Part shown: in pieces, positions 33,791 to 46,199 of the stretch
Layout of the letters: each line of letters begins with the position of its first letter
Position numbering within the stretch: position 1 is the first letter of the stretch
NCBI GenBank assembly: GCA_015698045.1
Contig: BLAL01000068.1
Coordinates: 744,001 to 808,000, forward strand
Direction: 5' to 3'
Source: Rhizophagus clarus
Lineage: Eukaryota; Glomeromycota; Glomeromycetes; Glomerales; Glomeraceae
Length of the DNA stretch: 64,000 nucleotides
The notes under the pieces: model-generated
The model's database searches: none
What the model was told of the DNA's origin: nothing
What the model saw: the letters and a program-made list of their open reading frames with translations, nothing else
Made by a program: the position numbers and the translations under genes

Positions 33791-35953
33791 AATAATTTAT
33801 CTGATAGTGATTTCATTACTACACCAGAAAAAGGACTTGAAAATAAATATCCTATCACAGGTTTAGACTTCGCTTCCTTATACCCTAGCATAATCATGAG
33901 CTACAACCTCTCACCTGAGAAGATGGTCTCAACACTTTTGGAAGCAGATAAACTAAAAAGAGAGAATAAAGTACTTCACAGTATCAAGTTCAAGTATGGT
34001 GGTAAACCTGTGTGAGCCTGAACCATACAGCATGGAAATAAATCTAATCAGAAGGATTTATTTCCAAAAATATTGGAAAGATTGCACAGTATATATAATG
34101 AACTAAAGGCCCAGCTAAAACCTCTTGGAAAGAAAAAGGAATATATGGAATTAGTTAAAAGTAGCTGGCAGATCTATCTCAATAGCAAGTGTAATCAAAG
34201 ATGTTTATTCACAAAGCGAACCTATGAAGCGTGCCAAAATGGCTGACATCCTGAATCTCTTTGTTAGTTCATCATACAATGATTTTAGGAAAGAATGCAA
34301 TTCTGTCCACTTTGCCTACAATTCTTTGAATTCTAAGCAGAAAGCTATTAAACTATATATGAATTCATTCTATAGTGTGACAGGTCAAAGTGACTTCCCC
34401 TTTTACATACTTGAACTTACTAGAGACGTTACTTCAGCCGGGTGAGAAAATATCAAGTGTGTTGCAGAATATATCAAAAGAAAGACTTTGAGATAAAATA
34501 CGGTGATACTGATTCCCTATATCTCACTTACCCAGATTCTTGTTATAAGCAATGCAATTTGGTCTACAATGGCGGGAAAGGCGCAATCTCAAAACTAAAG
34601 TACTGGACTGAGATGATCAAGATCACTATGGGTGCAATGGAAAAATTGCGCAATGAAGTAAATGGCTTTTTTAAGCTAAAAACCAGATCAGACTATCTTA
34701 AGATGGCTTACAAAGAAGTGCTATTTTCAGTGGTCTTCACTGGAAAGAAAAAATATTTTGGCATTAAGCATGAAGATGCAGTAAACTTAAGTCTGAAGAA
34801 TCCTTTCATAAGAGGAATTAATACTGTGAAACAGGGCAAATCCCAGCTTTTTAAAACCATAGGTGAGCAGATTATAAGTGAAGTCAGGGATATCAACAAT
34901 GAGCGCTCTCTCCATAAAATTGTTAAGGATGTTCTCAGGGATGCTATAATCAATCCTAACCAATGGAGTTTCAAGCAATTTATAGAGACTAACGCATGAA
35001 AACCTGATAAAGACAACAAAACCATTCAGCAATTTATGGGATGAATGCAAGGGAAATATGATAGTAGGATTTCAGTGTCAGGTGGACGCTTTAGTTATAT
35101 AGTAGTCCACCCTGAAACCACTTTCAATTTGCATGGCAGAAAGTTAAAACCAACTAAAGGCGAAAAAATGAAATTCATCAATGTAGCTAAGGAATTGGAG
35201 AAGAAACTAGATTTATACCATTATTTCAAAAAAACTATTATTGGCCTCTGTGCCTGATTTATTATGTATCACAAGAAGTATGAGCCACAACCCTCAAGTC
35301 AAATCATGCGAATCAAAGACTCAGATGAGAAATATAAGCGAATTGATGATTACGCTCAAAATAAAGCTGTCATGGTTTGAGGGATTCGTAAAAGAAAATA
35401 TCATAGTCAATGGTGTTACTTCTAAGATGATGGGATCTTGTGGGATTGCTTATAAGCGTGCTTACAGAACTGCGGTCAAAAAGGCATGAGAAATGTTGTA
35501 TTATAATATAGGTGGTCTATATGAAATATTTCATGGTGAATGGCTTAACTATGAGATTTTCATGAAAAGTAATACTATTGAGATATTATGGGAGAAATTT
35601 ATGAAATATACTAGGAAAATTTCCAAAGATAAAAACCTTTCGGTAGATGAAAAAATGAAGGAAAAAATATGCTCTGATTTTGCTCAATATCCTAGTGACC
35701 TTACAAAATGTATTGAAGAGTATAATTTATTCTTTTACAAATTGGTCTATCATATGCGTTACAAAGAGCATATATTAATTCCAGAAGAAATTGGCCCAGT
35801 TACATCCATGTGAAAAAATGAGATAATTGCTGACCTATCTGTCTTACCTCATATATCAGAAATTGATGTGCTACTCGAGATTTGTAATTTGTGGTATTTC
35901 CATCTTGAGGATATAACTGGGTCAGAGGCATTAGCAAAGTACTTAAATAGATA
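33791..35953 (+). pseudogene. Family-B DNA polymerase, polymerase domain, broken by TGA codons
   Basis: Reading through gives about 720 codons. Motif A is [19 protein letters not shown] at about 33863-33919, motif B is [17 protein letters not shown] at about 34338 and motif C is [10 protein letters not shown] at about 34496. All three carry the expected acidic and lysine/tyrosine residues. Similar enzymes replicate linear plasmids, protein-primed viruses and Polinton-type elements. The exonuclease part is absent at the 5' side, where a repeat is fused. In-frame TGA occurs at 34013, 34019, 34443, 34997, 35042, 35255, 35487 and 35811, with no TAA or TAG before the final stop at about 35951. Two one-base shifts lie near 34165 and 35370. 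Not functional under the standard code. Confidence 0.85.
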
Positions 35954-36271
35954 ATACTACTAAGTATTCTTAGTGGAATGTGGCAATTTCAGCTAAGAAA
36001 ACTTATAATATTATTTATATATTTTTTCGCTTGCAATAATACTGGCTAACTTCAATTCCTATAATTGATCTTCTAACCTCCGATCTCAAGAGATCATCCT
36101 CTGATCATATAGCCCAGTCTTGGATATGTCTGGAGATGATCATTAGTATTTGGTAAAACCTGTTAACAATGTTAACAGGTTGATATATATATTTTTAATT
36201 ATTCTTGACAAATTTCAGCCAGGGGGTCCCAGCCAAAAACACATATTTTAAAGATAAGCTTTATTGATATA
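35954..36271. other. Spacer with a perfect hairpin
   Basis: No gene. An 11-base perfect inverted repeat, AACCTGTTAAC and GTTAACAGGTT with a 3-base loop, lies at 36157-36181. It could be a transcript 3' structure of the polymerase gene or a protein-binding site. Confidence 0.4.
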
Positions 36272-36609
36272 ATGGCTGAACTACAGAAAAAAGTTTTCCA
36301 GTATATAGGCATAAAATCAAGTGAAATCCATCTTCCAATTACAGAAGAAAATAGACAGGAATTTTGTAAAATAATAGCTAATCAGAAGAAAATGACAGAT
36401 ATTGTCATGGAAGACTATTAGTTTTTACAACACCATGGGCATAATGGTAAAGGAGGTGACCAGATTCATATTGGATGGTTATTAGGATGTATAGTGGCTG
36501 ACGCTAAAAAGTCTTAATAAGTCTACCTGAAGATTTATCAAAAAAAGTATTAGCCCACATTCAAAAAAGATTTGAAGAAGTCCCACTAGCACCAGTACTT
36601 ATACGGTAG
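36272..36609 (+). pseudogene. Small mobile-element-associated gene, unidentified
   Basis: ATG at 36272 opens MAELQKKVFQYIGIKSSEI and runs to a TAG at 36419. The frame continues as FLQHHGHNGKGGDQIHIGW and VADAKKS to TAA at 36515, then after a shift SLPEDLSKKVLAHIQKRF ... VPLAPVLIR to a stop. One nonsense codon and one shift break an otherwise gene-like stretch. It lies just downstream of the polymerase in the same orientation. Family unknown. Confidence 0.45.
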
Positions 36610-36859
36610 ATGGTTAGGCATTGAGATAATAAAATTTTTTTTTTTGATATTTTTCCAAGACAGGTTGGTTGTCTTGGAAATTTTTCACAGGCAAGATATA
36701 GCTCAGTTTTTTTTCACATATTCTATAGTTTTTTCATAACAATGACTAATATAATTACGATTAATAGAAAAAGTATTATTGAATAGGCAAATATAGATGA
36801 CAATAATTTGTTTGTAACGATAGAGGAGCCTGATAGTTTTACCGTCCCTTCTGCACTAC

Positions 36860-37300
36860 CTACCAAAATCTCATTTGCCAGAGTAACAGGTAGGATTGGT
36901 TATCACTAGTCTTCTCTCCTTGTATAGGACTATCTGGAGTGTCTATAATTGAAGAAGTGCTAATATCATTTTTTTTGCCATGCAAAGCGTCTATCAGCCC
37001 ACCTTTTACATACAAATCTGACTGATTATTCTTACCAGAGTATTCTGGGGTCAATAAATTAATCACAAACTGAAGCAATTTCACTTCCTCTAATTTTGCA
37101 AAGTTATCAGCTTCAGCTTTGGCAAGAGATATTTCTGTACAAGCATTCTGGAAGACAAATTTAGAGTTTTCAACTTTCAACCACCTATTCTCATCATTTA
37201 GATTAATATATTCACACTGCAGCTTAGCATTATAGCCTCAAATTTTGGATGAGTCTTGTAAGATGTGGTATATCTCTTTTTCAAGATTATACGTTCCCAT
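36860..37300 (-). pseudogene. Unidentified 146-codon frame with one TGA
   Basis: From ATG at 37300 the minus strand reads MGTYNLEKEIYHILQDSSK, then I-TGA-GYNAKLQCEYINLNDE, and continues without a stop (FVFQNACTEISLAKAEADN, KLLQFVINLLTPEYSGKNN) to TAG at 36860. Only the single TGA interrupts it. The middle is charged and probably helical. It is convergent with the small gene at 36272. No family recognised. Confidence 0.45.
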
Positions 37301-37473
37301 TTATTTATATTGGCCATAAACATATAAATAAAACTTTTCATATTTTTTGTTAGAGAATAATTGCGATAAATATAGAATGAATATGAAGGATATCGATCAT
37401 TTTTTATCATTAGTTACAGATAGTGAATTAGAATGTATTTTATTTATCTAAAACAATAAATTATATTTTCTAA

Positions 37474-39156
37474 CAAGACCCCAAATAATACTAATATAAC
37501 TCACATATAGGTTTGCGTAGAATTTATATGCTTTTTAAACCCACAAATTGAGTTTGCATAGATCGGTCAATTTGGAAGTAACTTACATTTTATGTTTGCG
37601 TAGAGTTTATAATAGATAGATACAGTATATGTGGATTTATTTTTTAAAAAATACTAATTTCAGTAAATGTAAATTACTCAGTATTTACCAAAATTTATTC
37701 TATTTTATTTATTTTTTCACTTTTTCAGTATTTTAGACAAATTTATTTATTTTTATTATTCTTTTCAGTTTTTAATACAAAGTCACGTTGTGTTTTTCGT
37801 CCGGCAACACTACAAAAAATAAAAAAAAAATAATTAATTAGTTAAAAAAAGAATAATGAATAACACCTCCCCACCCTTCCTTACCTTAATTCTAAAAGTC
37901 CGGTCATGCTTTTCGTCTGGCAACACTACAAAAAAGAAAAAAAAAATAAAAAAAAAGTTAATAACTTAATTAATTAAAAAAAAACAATGAAACACCTCCC
38001 CCAATCCTCTCTTACCTTAATTCCAAAAGTCTGGTCATGTTTTTCATCTGGCAACACTATAAAAAAGAACAAAATATAAAAAAAAAGTTAATTAGTTAAA
38101 AAAAAACACCGAAAAATACTTCAATCACCCTCCCTTACCTTAATTCCAAAAGTCCAGTCGTGCTTTTCATCTGGCAATACTACAAAAAAGAAAAAAAAAT
38201 TAAAAAGTTAATTAGTTAAAAAAAACACCAAAAAACACTTCCCCCACCCTCCCTTACCTTAATTCCAAAAGTCTGGTCATGTTTTTCATCTAGCAACACT
38301 ACAAAAAAGAACAAAAAATAAAAAAAAAGTTAATTAATTAAAAAAAACACCAAAAAACACTTCCCCCCGGCCACCCTCCCTTACTATAATTCCAAAAGTC
38401 TGGTCATATTTTTCATCTGGCAACACTACAAAAAAGAACAAAAAATAAAAAAAAGTTAATTAGTTAAAAAAATACCGAAAAACACTTCCGCCACCCTCCC
38501 TCACCTTAATTCCAAAAGTCCAGTCATGCTTTTCGTCTGCCAACACTACAAAAAAGAAAAAAAATAAAAAAAAAGTTAATTAGTTAAAAAAAACACCAAA
38601 AAACACTTCCCCTACCCTCTCTTACCTTAATTCCAAAAGTTCAGTCATGCTTTTCATCTGGCAACATTACAAAAAAGAACAAAAAATAAAAAAAAAAGTT
38701 AATTAGTTAAAAAAAACACTGAAAGACACTTCCTCCACCCTTCCTTACCTTAATTCCAAAAGTCCGGTCATGCTTTTCATCTGGCAACACTACAAAAAAG
38801 AAAAAAAAATAAAAAAAAGTTAATTAGTTAAAAAAAAACACCAAAAACACTTTCCCCATCCTCCCTTACCTTAATTCCAAAAGTCCGGTCATGCTTTTCG
38901 TCTGGCAACACTACAAAAATAAACTGAATTAAAAAAAGATCAGATATTCAGATTATCTGATTAGATCAGCAAGTCACATGACCCTACCTTTATACCAAAT
39001 AATTTGTTATAGCATTAATAAATTTTATAAATTTAAAAAATTTTTTTTAACTAAAATGTAAGTTTGCGTAATGTTATTATGAAAAAAAAGTTGCGTAGAG
39101 TTAATAGTAAATGCATGCAGATCATTTATGAGTTATATTAGTATTGTTCAGGGTCC
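37474..39156. mobile_element. Mutator-like non-autonomous element, 1683 bp
   Basis: The TIRs (AGACCCCAAATAATACTAAT and GGACCCTGAACAATACTAAT) match over about 26 bases with four differences. The flanks are identical over ten bases, TTTTCTAACA at 37464-37473 and 39157-39166, the size expected of Mutator-like insertion. The interior is mainly about ten tandem copies of a 116-129-base unit (CCGGTCATGCTTTTCGTCTG, GCAACACTAC, A-rich, CACTTCCCCCACCCTCCCTT, ACCTTAATTCCAAAAGT). No gene. A second copy starts at about 63212. Confidence 0.85.
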
Positions 39157-39252
39157 TTTTCTAACATTCTCTTTTACCTTATAATGATAAATATTTATTT
39201 CTACCATATTTTATCTATCTAAAACAATAAATATTGATTTCTAATATTTTTT

Positions 39253-39858
39253 ATGTATCTAAATACATCATCTAAAAAATATCTGAGAAGTATGTCTACC
39301 TTGATTCTAAAAATTCATTATCGGCAGAGTGCCACTATTTTAACACCTGAACAGATCGAAAAAATTAGACATCTTAAAAATAAAGTTCTGGCATATATGA
39401 TAGTAAAGGAGTATCATATTAATAAAAATTGGGTTCATGATATATGGAACAACTGTGAGCATTTTCAGCAAAATGGAAACCACTTTTTCGAGGAGCTTAG
39501 GAAGATACCATCCATCTTAACAGTCCTTTCTTCACCCCAAGAACAAGAAAATAATCATCCAATTTTGGGATCTTTAAATCCATTTCATGAGTCTATTGAG
39601 ATGAATGCACAAGAAAAGCAAAAAAAGAAAAAGAAACTACTGAAGCAGTCCCTTTTACCTAAGATTTCAGTTGGGGGTCTTTATCAAAATTCCACCCTAG
39701 ACATCTCACATGATAACATATTTGCTTCAATCAAAAAGGATCATATAAAATCAGAGGAAGTTATACATGAATTGGAAAAGTTTCTAGCTTTTAACTCACC
39801 ATTTCATTATATTCAGATAAAAAATACTTCGCAGGGTCTCACTGAGATCATCTGCTAA
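39253..39858 (+). CDS. Hypothetical protein, possible HTH DNA-binding, 201 aa
   Basis: An uninterrupted frame from ATG 39253. Residues 25-75 (ILTPEQIEKIRHLKNKVLAY, KEYHINKNWVHDIWNNCEHF) have the helix spacing of a helix-turn-helix, which is inference. A lysine-rich stretch near 120-130 could be a nuclear signal. The C-terminal 60 residues are unrecognised. It is the only intact frame of this size between 33 and 55 kb, and it sits between the Mutator-like element and the gag-like gene, so it is probably a mobile-element accessory gene. Confidence 0.5.
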   Translation: MYLNTSSKKYLRSMSTLILKIHYRQSATILTPEQIEKIRHLKNKVLAYMIVKEYHINKNWVHDIWNNCEHFQQNGNHFFEELRKIPSILTVLSSPQEQENNHPILGSLNPFHESIEMNAQEKQKKKKKLLKQSLLPKISVGGLYQNSTLDISHDNIFASIKKDHIKSEEVIHELEKFLAFNSPFHYIQIKNTSQGLTEIIC

Positions 39859-39963
39859 ACCAGGGTGTATAATTAGCAAGAAGAAAGCGATCGTAGATTT
39901 TTATTAATCTCAATTAATTTAACTTTGGAGATGAGAGTATCATATAGCAGTTTTTCAAGCTCT

Positions 39964-42900
39964 TTATAACTTACTTTTTTTTAATGTATCCTCCTCACTT
40001 AAGTCCTGTGAGTTCTGAGAAATTTTGTCTGGGGTCAAGGAAGCATCACATTCAGAAGTAGTCCTTGCACAATTCACCTTGAGCTTATTCTTAATCTTAT
40101 GCATGGTCACTGGGATGATATAATCCTTTCCATTAAGGGGATCTTTAACTCAATCCAGTATGCATCTGTATTTTTTTAGAAGCTGGTTAGAAAATATTAG
40201 GATTGGCTTACAATATTTTACAATGATAAAATCTTCAATAATGGTAAGTTCAGGAGATAGAGTAATTGGTAGATTGTGAACAACCCTAATAGATTCAATA
40301 GGATTAGTTACAATACTGCTAAGATTGTGTATTTCAGATTTATTAATTTTATCTCCCACGCGTTCAATAATATTCTCCGTTATGATAGGGGGTTCAGCTC
40401 CAGAGTCGAAAGTCATAGCCAGAATCTTTAAACGCCTGATTTTGCACTTCACGGTTGCAACACTTGTTTTTGGCTCCTTCTTCTTGATGAAATCTATTTC
40501 CATAGAATTATCCAAATTTTCTTCCTCCTCTAGCGATATATTCTCAACAATTGAAGCCTGGATTGGAAATGCTTGATTTGGTATATCGGCTTTATTAGAG
40601 TCTTGAAAGAAATGATCAGGAAAAATTAATTTAAATTCACTTTAAAGAATTTTATGAATACATTCCTCCAAAAGAGTTTCTCTCAGCTTGGCGTTAAACA
40701 TTTCTTTAATGGGTGATTTCTTAAAGCTAGACCTCTGCTTCACTTTTTTTTTGCCATAATAATATTAACAGTGATATCGCTTTCAGAATCAGAAGAATCA
40801 GAAGAACTTGTATCTGAATCAGAACTACTATCGCTAGAAGAAGTATTATCTGAAAAAGAATCTGAATCTGGTTCTATAGCGAGATTAACCTTACTTTTCT
40901 TTGACTTCTTGCTTTTCTTTTTCTTCTTTCGAGAGCACTTACGGGAAGTATGTAGCAAATTTGATAGCATTTATTGTAGCACTATTTAGTGTCATGCCGT
41001 CCATACTGTTAGTAATATTATCCACAGGGTCATAATTATAATCATCTTCAGGTTGCTTATTTGATTTTGTCCTTAGTAGCTCACTTAAAAATCGTCTAAT
41101 AATAAGGTCTTCCCCTCTCTTATTGGCCAATTTTTTACTATTATCTAAAGTCTTAGTCACTCAAGACATAGTCTCCTGTAATGATTTAATAGAAGATTGT
41201 AAATCAGTATTTTGTTGGGGCTGTGAAAAAGCCATTGTGGTTTTTATCAAGTCCTCAATTTCATTTTTAGTCATTCCACCTCCTAATTTGTTAGTATCTA
41301 CATAGGGGTTGGCCGCTAAAAAAACTGGAAGAGAAGATAGGGTATTTTTTTGAGAAAGTATGAATTTTTCCGCTTTAGCTAAGGCTCTTGTGATATTATC
41401 CTATGTATCTTCAAATTTAGCCATCATTCAAATATTATACTGGTTCATAGGATTTAAGCCACGAATAAATTGCTCACTCTGTTGTTTGGACATGATTCTG
41501 GCTAATTTACCAACATTTTTGATTCAAGTAGAAAACTCTTCAATACCTATATCTAATACTCTGCACGAGCTAAGCTGTGACTCACAGCTAATCGAGCTGG
41601 CTCATATCAAGCCAAGCTTTGACACGACTCACTCAAGTTTGGCTCACGGACTACGAACTAGTTCTCAAGCTCGTTTTGGAGTTATATCACGTGACTTAAT
41701 GTAATTTTTATAATTCCAGCCAGAGTTAAGTGATCTCCATAAAAATATCCTTTTTTGAAAATAAAGGTTACATAAATTCCAATTATAAAAAAAAATTCTG
41801 TGAGATGGTATCACCAAAAATAGAAATCCAGAGTCACGTTAATTTCAAATATGGTAATTTTAATTTTCTGGCCAGAATTATGAAAAATCATTATCTGGTT
41901 CGAGCCAGCTCGAGCCACTTACGGCTTAGCTCAGCTCATCTTGAGAGAAGCTCAAATGAGCCTGGCTCAAATTTTGGCTCAGCTCAGTTTGAGCTGGCTT
42001 ATGCAGAGCTTTACCCATATTTCCTTGTATGAGTTGACCAAAAACTGCCATTTGTTTTAAGTGTTCAACTGTCATATAAGCAGTACTAAATAGGTAAAGG
42101 AATTATCCAAGCTTAATACCAGTAACAGCAGAAAACCCTCCAGCAGCATTTGGTGCTACTGATGCATTATCTGTAGGTTCATCACCAACTATAGACCAGT
42201 CTTCATCTCATGTTCCATTTGGAATAATATCAGCACCAGTTGCAGCTCCTGCTCTAATTCTACCAATTTTGGCAGCTGCCTTACCTTGGAATTCTCCTGC
42301 AGTATTTAATCTGCCAATCTGAGTACCACCATTTCTGGTGGCCAAAGCAAGAACAGCATTTAAATCTACTGCACCTAAATTATTTGAAAGATTATTACAT
42401 CTCCAATTTTTACCTTTAATGCGAGTATTATATCAATTCGATGCAGGGCCTACAAGACATGATACTACTAGTCCAAATACCTCTTCTCTTCTGGCGGCCT
42501 GAGGTGCACCAGGTGCAATATTTATTTGATTAGCTACTACATATCTTCGCATCTCTCTAAGCCAATCTTCTGGATCTTCTCCAGAACGTCCATAAAATAT
42601 TGGAGGTCTGTATCCTACCATTCCTATTTGTTATATATTAGGTAGGTTATTCTGTAGCGCTAATATTTGTCCCTGCAAATTTAAAATATTCTGGCAAGAA
42701 TTTTTTCTTTAGCCTTTCATTTCTCATATCGCTCATAGAGCCTGTTTTGATTATACTCTAATAAACCTATATTTCCTCTACATTGCTGTAAGTGGTGAGC
42801 GTTTCACTGATAGAGTAACTGTAAGGCAATTTTTCTTGTACCAGCTCACCTATATGGTTTTGCTTTCTTGCTATCCTATCTAACATTCTATTAACCTGGT

Positions 42901-43629
42901 TTTGGCCATTAGTTTGCAACTGATGAAGGTCAGTAATAGTCATTTGTTCCACCCCTTCAGCATTCTGCCTTCATATAATTTCATTATCACACTCAGCCTC
43001 TGCATCATAGCACCTTCTTTGCTCACGAACTAAATTCTAATGCAAATTATTCTCTTTTCAGCGTATCTGCCTTATCACCCTTTTTATTTGATCTATCAGA
43101 ATATCTCTGCCCGTTGCTCTATTATCCACATAACCATCTATAGCATTTGCTAATTCTGTGATAGTAGCTATTTCTAAGTCAATATTAGGATTATACAAGT
43201 CCAGAGAATTCTCCTGTACTGGAGAATTTTTCATGATGAGATACTCTTAATCCTACATTGCAAATTATCAACCTTCTCCTCAGATTCTACCAACTGTTTT
43301 TCTAAGCTAGAAATATACTTTTCCTTATTTCGTATATCTTTCCTAGCTTGATATAGCTGATTCTTTAGACTGAAGATTTTGGATTTTAGTTCTAATATCT
43401 CTTCTTTTGAAGCATTTTCAAGACGTTCTATTTTCCTATTGAGATTCTGAATTTCTTGCTCACATTAGGAATAATCTTGCTTTAGTTGATTAATTTGTCT
43501 TTCATTCTGGTGATTAATATCCACTTCTGTTTGCAATTCACTACAAAAATGATAGTTCTCCTCTTTCAACTTAGCTTTATGTTCTTCACATGTTCTTATC
43601 CGCCTTGGATGAGGCCTCTGAAATGCCAT
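39964..43629 (-). pseudogene. Gag-like polyprotein with retropepsin-like domain, decayed
   Basis: Begins ATG 43629 (MAFQRPHPRRIRTCEEHKAK) with a coiled-coil region. The capsid-like region follows at 42621-42103 (YRPPIFYGRSGEDPEDWLRE, WSIVGDEPTDNASVAPNAAG), then FIRGLNPMNQYNI. Next come a Lys/Ser/Asp/Glu-rich linker (about 40970-40740) and an aspartic-protease-like segment, ILAMTFDSGAEPPIITENI, at about 40430. It ends at TAA 39964. DSGAE with a downstream ILIFSNQLLKKY is typical of retroelement proteases. Interruptions are mostly TGA, some TAA or TAG, plus the MITE at 41554-42013. No reverse transcriptase was found nearby. Confidence 0.7.
41554..42013. mobile_element. hAT-like MITE inside the gag-like gene, 460 bp
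   Basis: Ends TAATACTCTGCACGAGC and, reverse complement of the right, TAAAGCTCTGCATAAGC. Flanks CCTATATC and CCCATATT agree at six of eight bases. The arms are packed with GAGCTGGCTC/GAGCCAGCTC motifs. Coding similarity of the host gene resumes on both sides (MAVFGQLIQG and DIGIEEFS), which supports insertion. A relative lies at about 62941. Confidence 0.65.
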
Positions 43630-43693
43630 TTTTTTTTGTAATTATAAAAGAGAATCAGAACAAGCCAACCACAAATCTTGATAGACACTGGTC

Positions 43694-44060
43694 AAAATCG
43701 ATGCTATCGGGTACATATCGGGTACCTGATATGTACCCGATATGTGTGAAATATGTGTATGCTATTTAATAATACTACACATATCAGGTACCCGATATGT
43801 ACCCGTCAGATGCAGAAAATTGGTGACATATAACGTACATATCGGGTACATTTCTCATACATATTGGGTAGTTAAATATCGGTTACATATCATAGATTTA
43901 TTGGGTACCCGATATATTTTAAAAAAATATCGGACAGATATTATACACTTATCGGATAGTGCTAATAAGTATCCTATATATACCCGATATGTATCCTATT
44001 TGTATTTGAAATATAAGCATAATTTCATAATTTTCACACATATCGGATAGCCGAAAAGTA
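43694..44060. repeat. Left subterminal repeats: palindromic ATCGGGTACCCGAT
   Basis: At least ten variants of ATCGGGTACATAT, GGTACCCGATATGTACCC and ATATCGGATA occur in both orientations. The core is a palindrome. The 102-codon plus-strand frame at 43742-44050 is made of them and is not a gene. Confidence 0.85.
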
Positions 44061-44755
44061 TAGCATTTATGGGGCATTAATAGTAGTAGATTTATAATTT
44101 AAATACAATTGTAATTTAAAAGTAATTTAATTCATTTAATTGTAATTACTGAAAGTTTTATTTATATTTTCAATCGATAATAAAAAAATATTATACAAAA
44201 ATATTATAAAAAAAATTCACTACTCTTTACACAAATTTACAATTAATGTTCACTTGTTTGCTTGTTTTCATTTCATTATATCTATTTAATTTGAAAGAAA
44301 GTAAAATGTTAGTAATAAAAGTGTTAGTATGAATATTAGTAGAAGTGTTAGCAAAAGAAAAGGAACGTTAATAAAAAAATTTTTACATTAGAAAGTGTTA
44401 GTATTAATGTTAGTATGAAAGTTAGTAGAAGTAGAAAAGGAACGTCAATAAAAAAAAATATAAAGTATAAGTATTAATGTTAGTGTTAATGTTAGTAGAA
44501 GTGTTAGTAAAAGTAAGAAATAAAAAATGTTTAACAGTAGAACATTGTTAGTAGGAACGTTAGTAGGAGGAAACACATTAGAAAAAAATATTAGTAAGAG
44601 TGTTAACAGGATGGAAAAAGAAATTTCAACAAAAAATGTACCTTTGTATTTATTTTTTAGAAAAACCAATAAAGTAAAAAACTCGATAGTAGAACATTGT
44701 TTAGGACGTTAGTGAGAAGAAATACATTGGAAAAATATATTAATAAGAGTGTTAA

Positions 44756-45380
44756 GAATAACATAATAATGGGAAAAGAAATTTCAACAAAAAATATACC
44801 TTTATCTTTATTTTTAGACAAAAACAATAAAGTAAAAATTTGAGAGAGAGAGAAAAAAGTTTTGAAAAAAAAAAAAAACGATAAATAAATAATTAAATCG
44901 TGATCGTGCAATCACATGATCAACAAAATTATCAATTTTTATTGGTTATTTGGGTAATATTATAAATAACATAATAATGGGAAAAGAAATTTCAACAAAA
45001 AATATACCTTTATCTTTATTTTTTAGACAAAAACAATAAAGTAAAAATTTGAGAGAGAGAGAAAAAAGTTTTGAAAAAAAAAAAATGATAAATAAATAAT
45101 TAAATCGTGATCGTGCAATCATATGATCAACAAAATTATCAATTTTTATTGGTTATTTGGGTAATATTATAAATAACATAATAATGGGAAAAGAAATTTC
45201 AACAAAAAATATACCTTTATCTTTATTTTTTAGACAAAACAATAAAGTAAAAATTTGAGAGAGAGAAAAAGTTTTTGAAAAAAAAAAAAAAAATACGATA
45301 AATAAATAATTAAATCATGATCGTGCAATCACATGATCAACAAAATTATCAATTTTTATTGGTTATTTGGGTAATATTAT
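44756..45380. repeat. Three tandem copies of a ~210-bp unit
   Basis: Each copy begins near AACATAATAATGGGAAAAGA (about 44758, 44968, 45176). It continues through TTTATCTTTA, AAATTTGAGAGAGAGAG and an A-run to CAATCACATGATCAACAAAA, and ends TTATTTGGGTAATATT. Copies differ mainly in A-run and GA-run lengths. A more diverged copy precedes them from about 44610. Confidence 0.85.
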
Positions 45381-46199
45381 ATTCAGCCACATCAGCCACA
45401 AAATCGGTCACCTATCGAATGCACAAGTCAATATTAGCGAAGAAGCACAAATTTGATTATTCACTATTCGTGCTCAACTTGAGTTGATAAAATTATTAAA
45501 AAATCACTGATTTTATTAAATTTATCAGAATTTTTATACCTAATTAAAGATGATTAAATTAAGTTTTACTACCGATTTCATTATAACATTACCAACTTTT
45601 TTGTTAATCTTGGATATTTTATTTTGAATTTAAATTGTTCGCTTTGAATTCGAGTTGAACTCGAGTTCAACTCGAGTTTAACTCGTTCGCTCAAGATCTT
45701 TGTGTAATGTATTGTAGATCTGTAATTGTTTTATTTGTAGTCTATAATTGGCAAAAGCTTATTATAAACCAAAATAAAAAACACTATTTATTTACGTATC
45801 TGTATTATTAGATTTTACCTTTTTTAGATTTGATATATAATTAAAAAGAAGACCTTTATCTTGATATTTTGGAATCACGATCATAACAATTGAGTTTAGG
45901 TCGAGTTTAACTTGTTCATTGTGATTGATTGTATTGTAGATCCGTATCTGTATTATAATTAATATAAAGAAGACAGATCATAACAATCATGACATATTTG
46001 AGAAATTAGAACAATTTACGTAAATGTTCTTGAAGGGTAATTAATATAATAATACAAGGTGATAAAAAATTGTTTTTAAAAAGAGGTTTCATCTTTTTTT
46101 TTTCTTACAATAAATTTGTTGTCGTTATTTCTATTATATATTCTTTTTCTTAAAATTTGTTGCCGTTATTTTTTATTATTATATATTCTTTTTCTTAAA

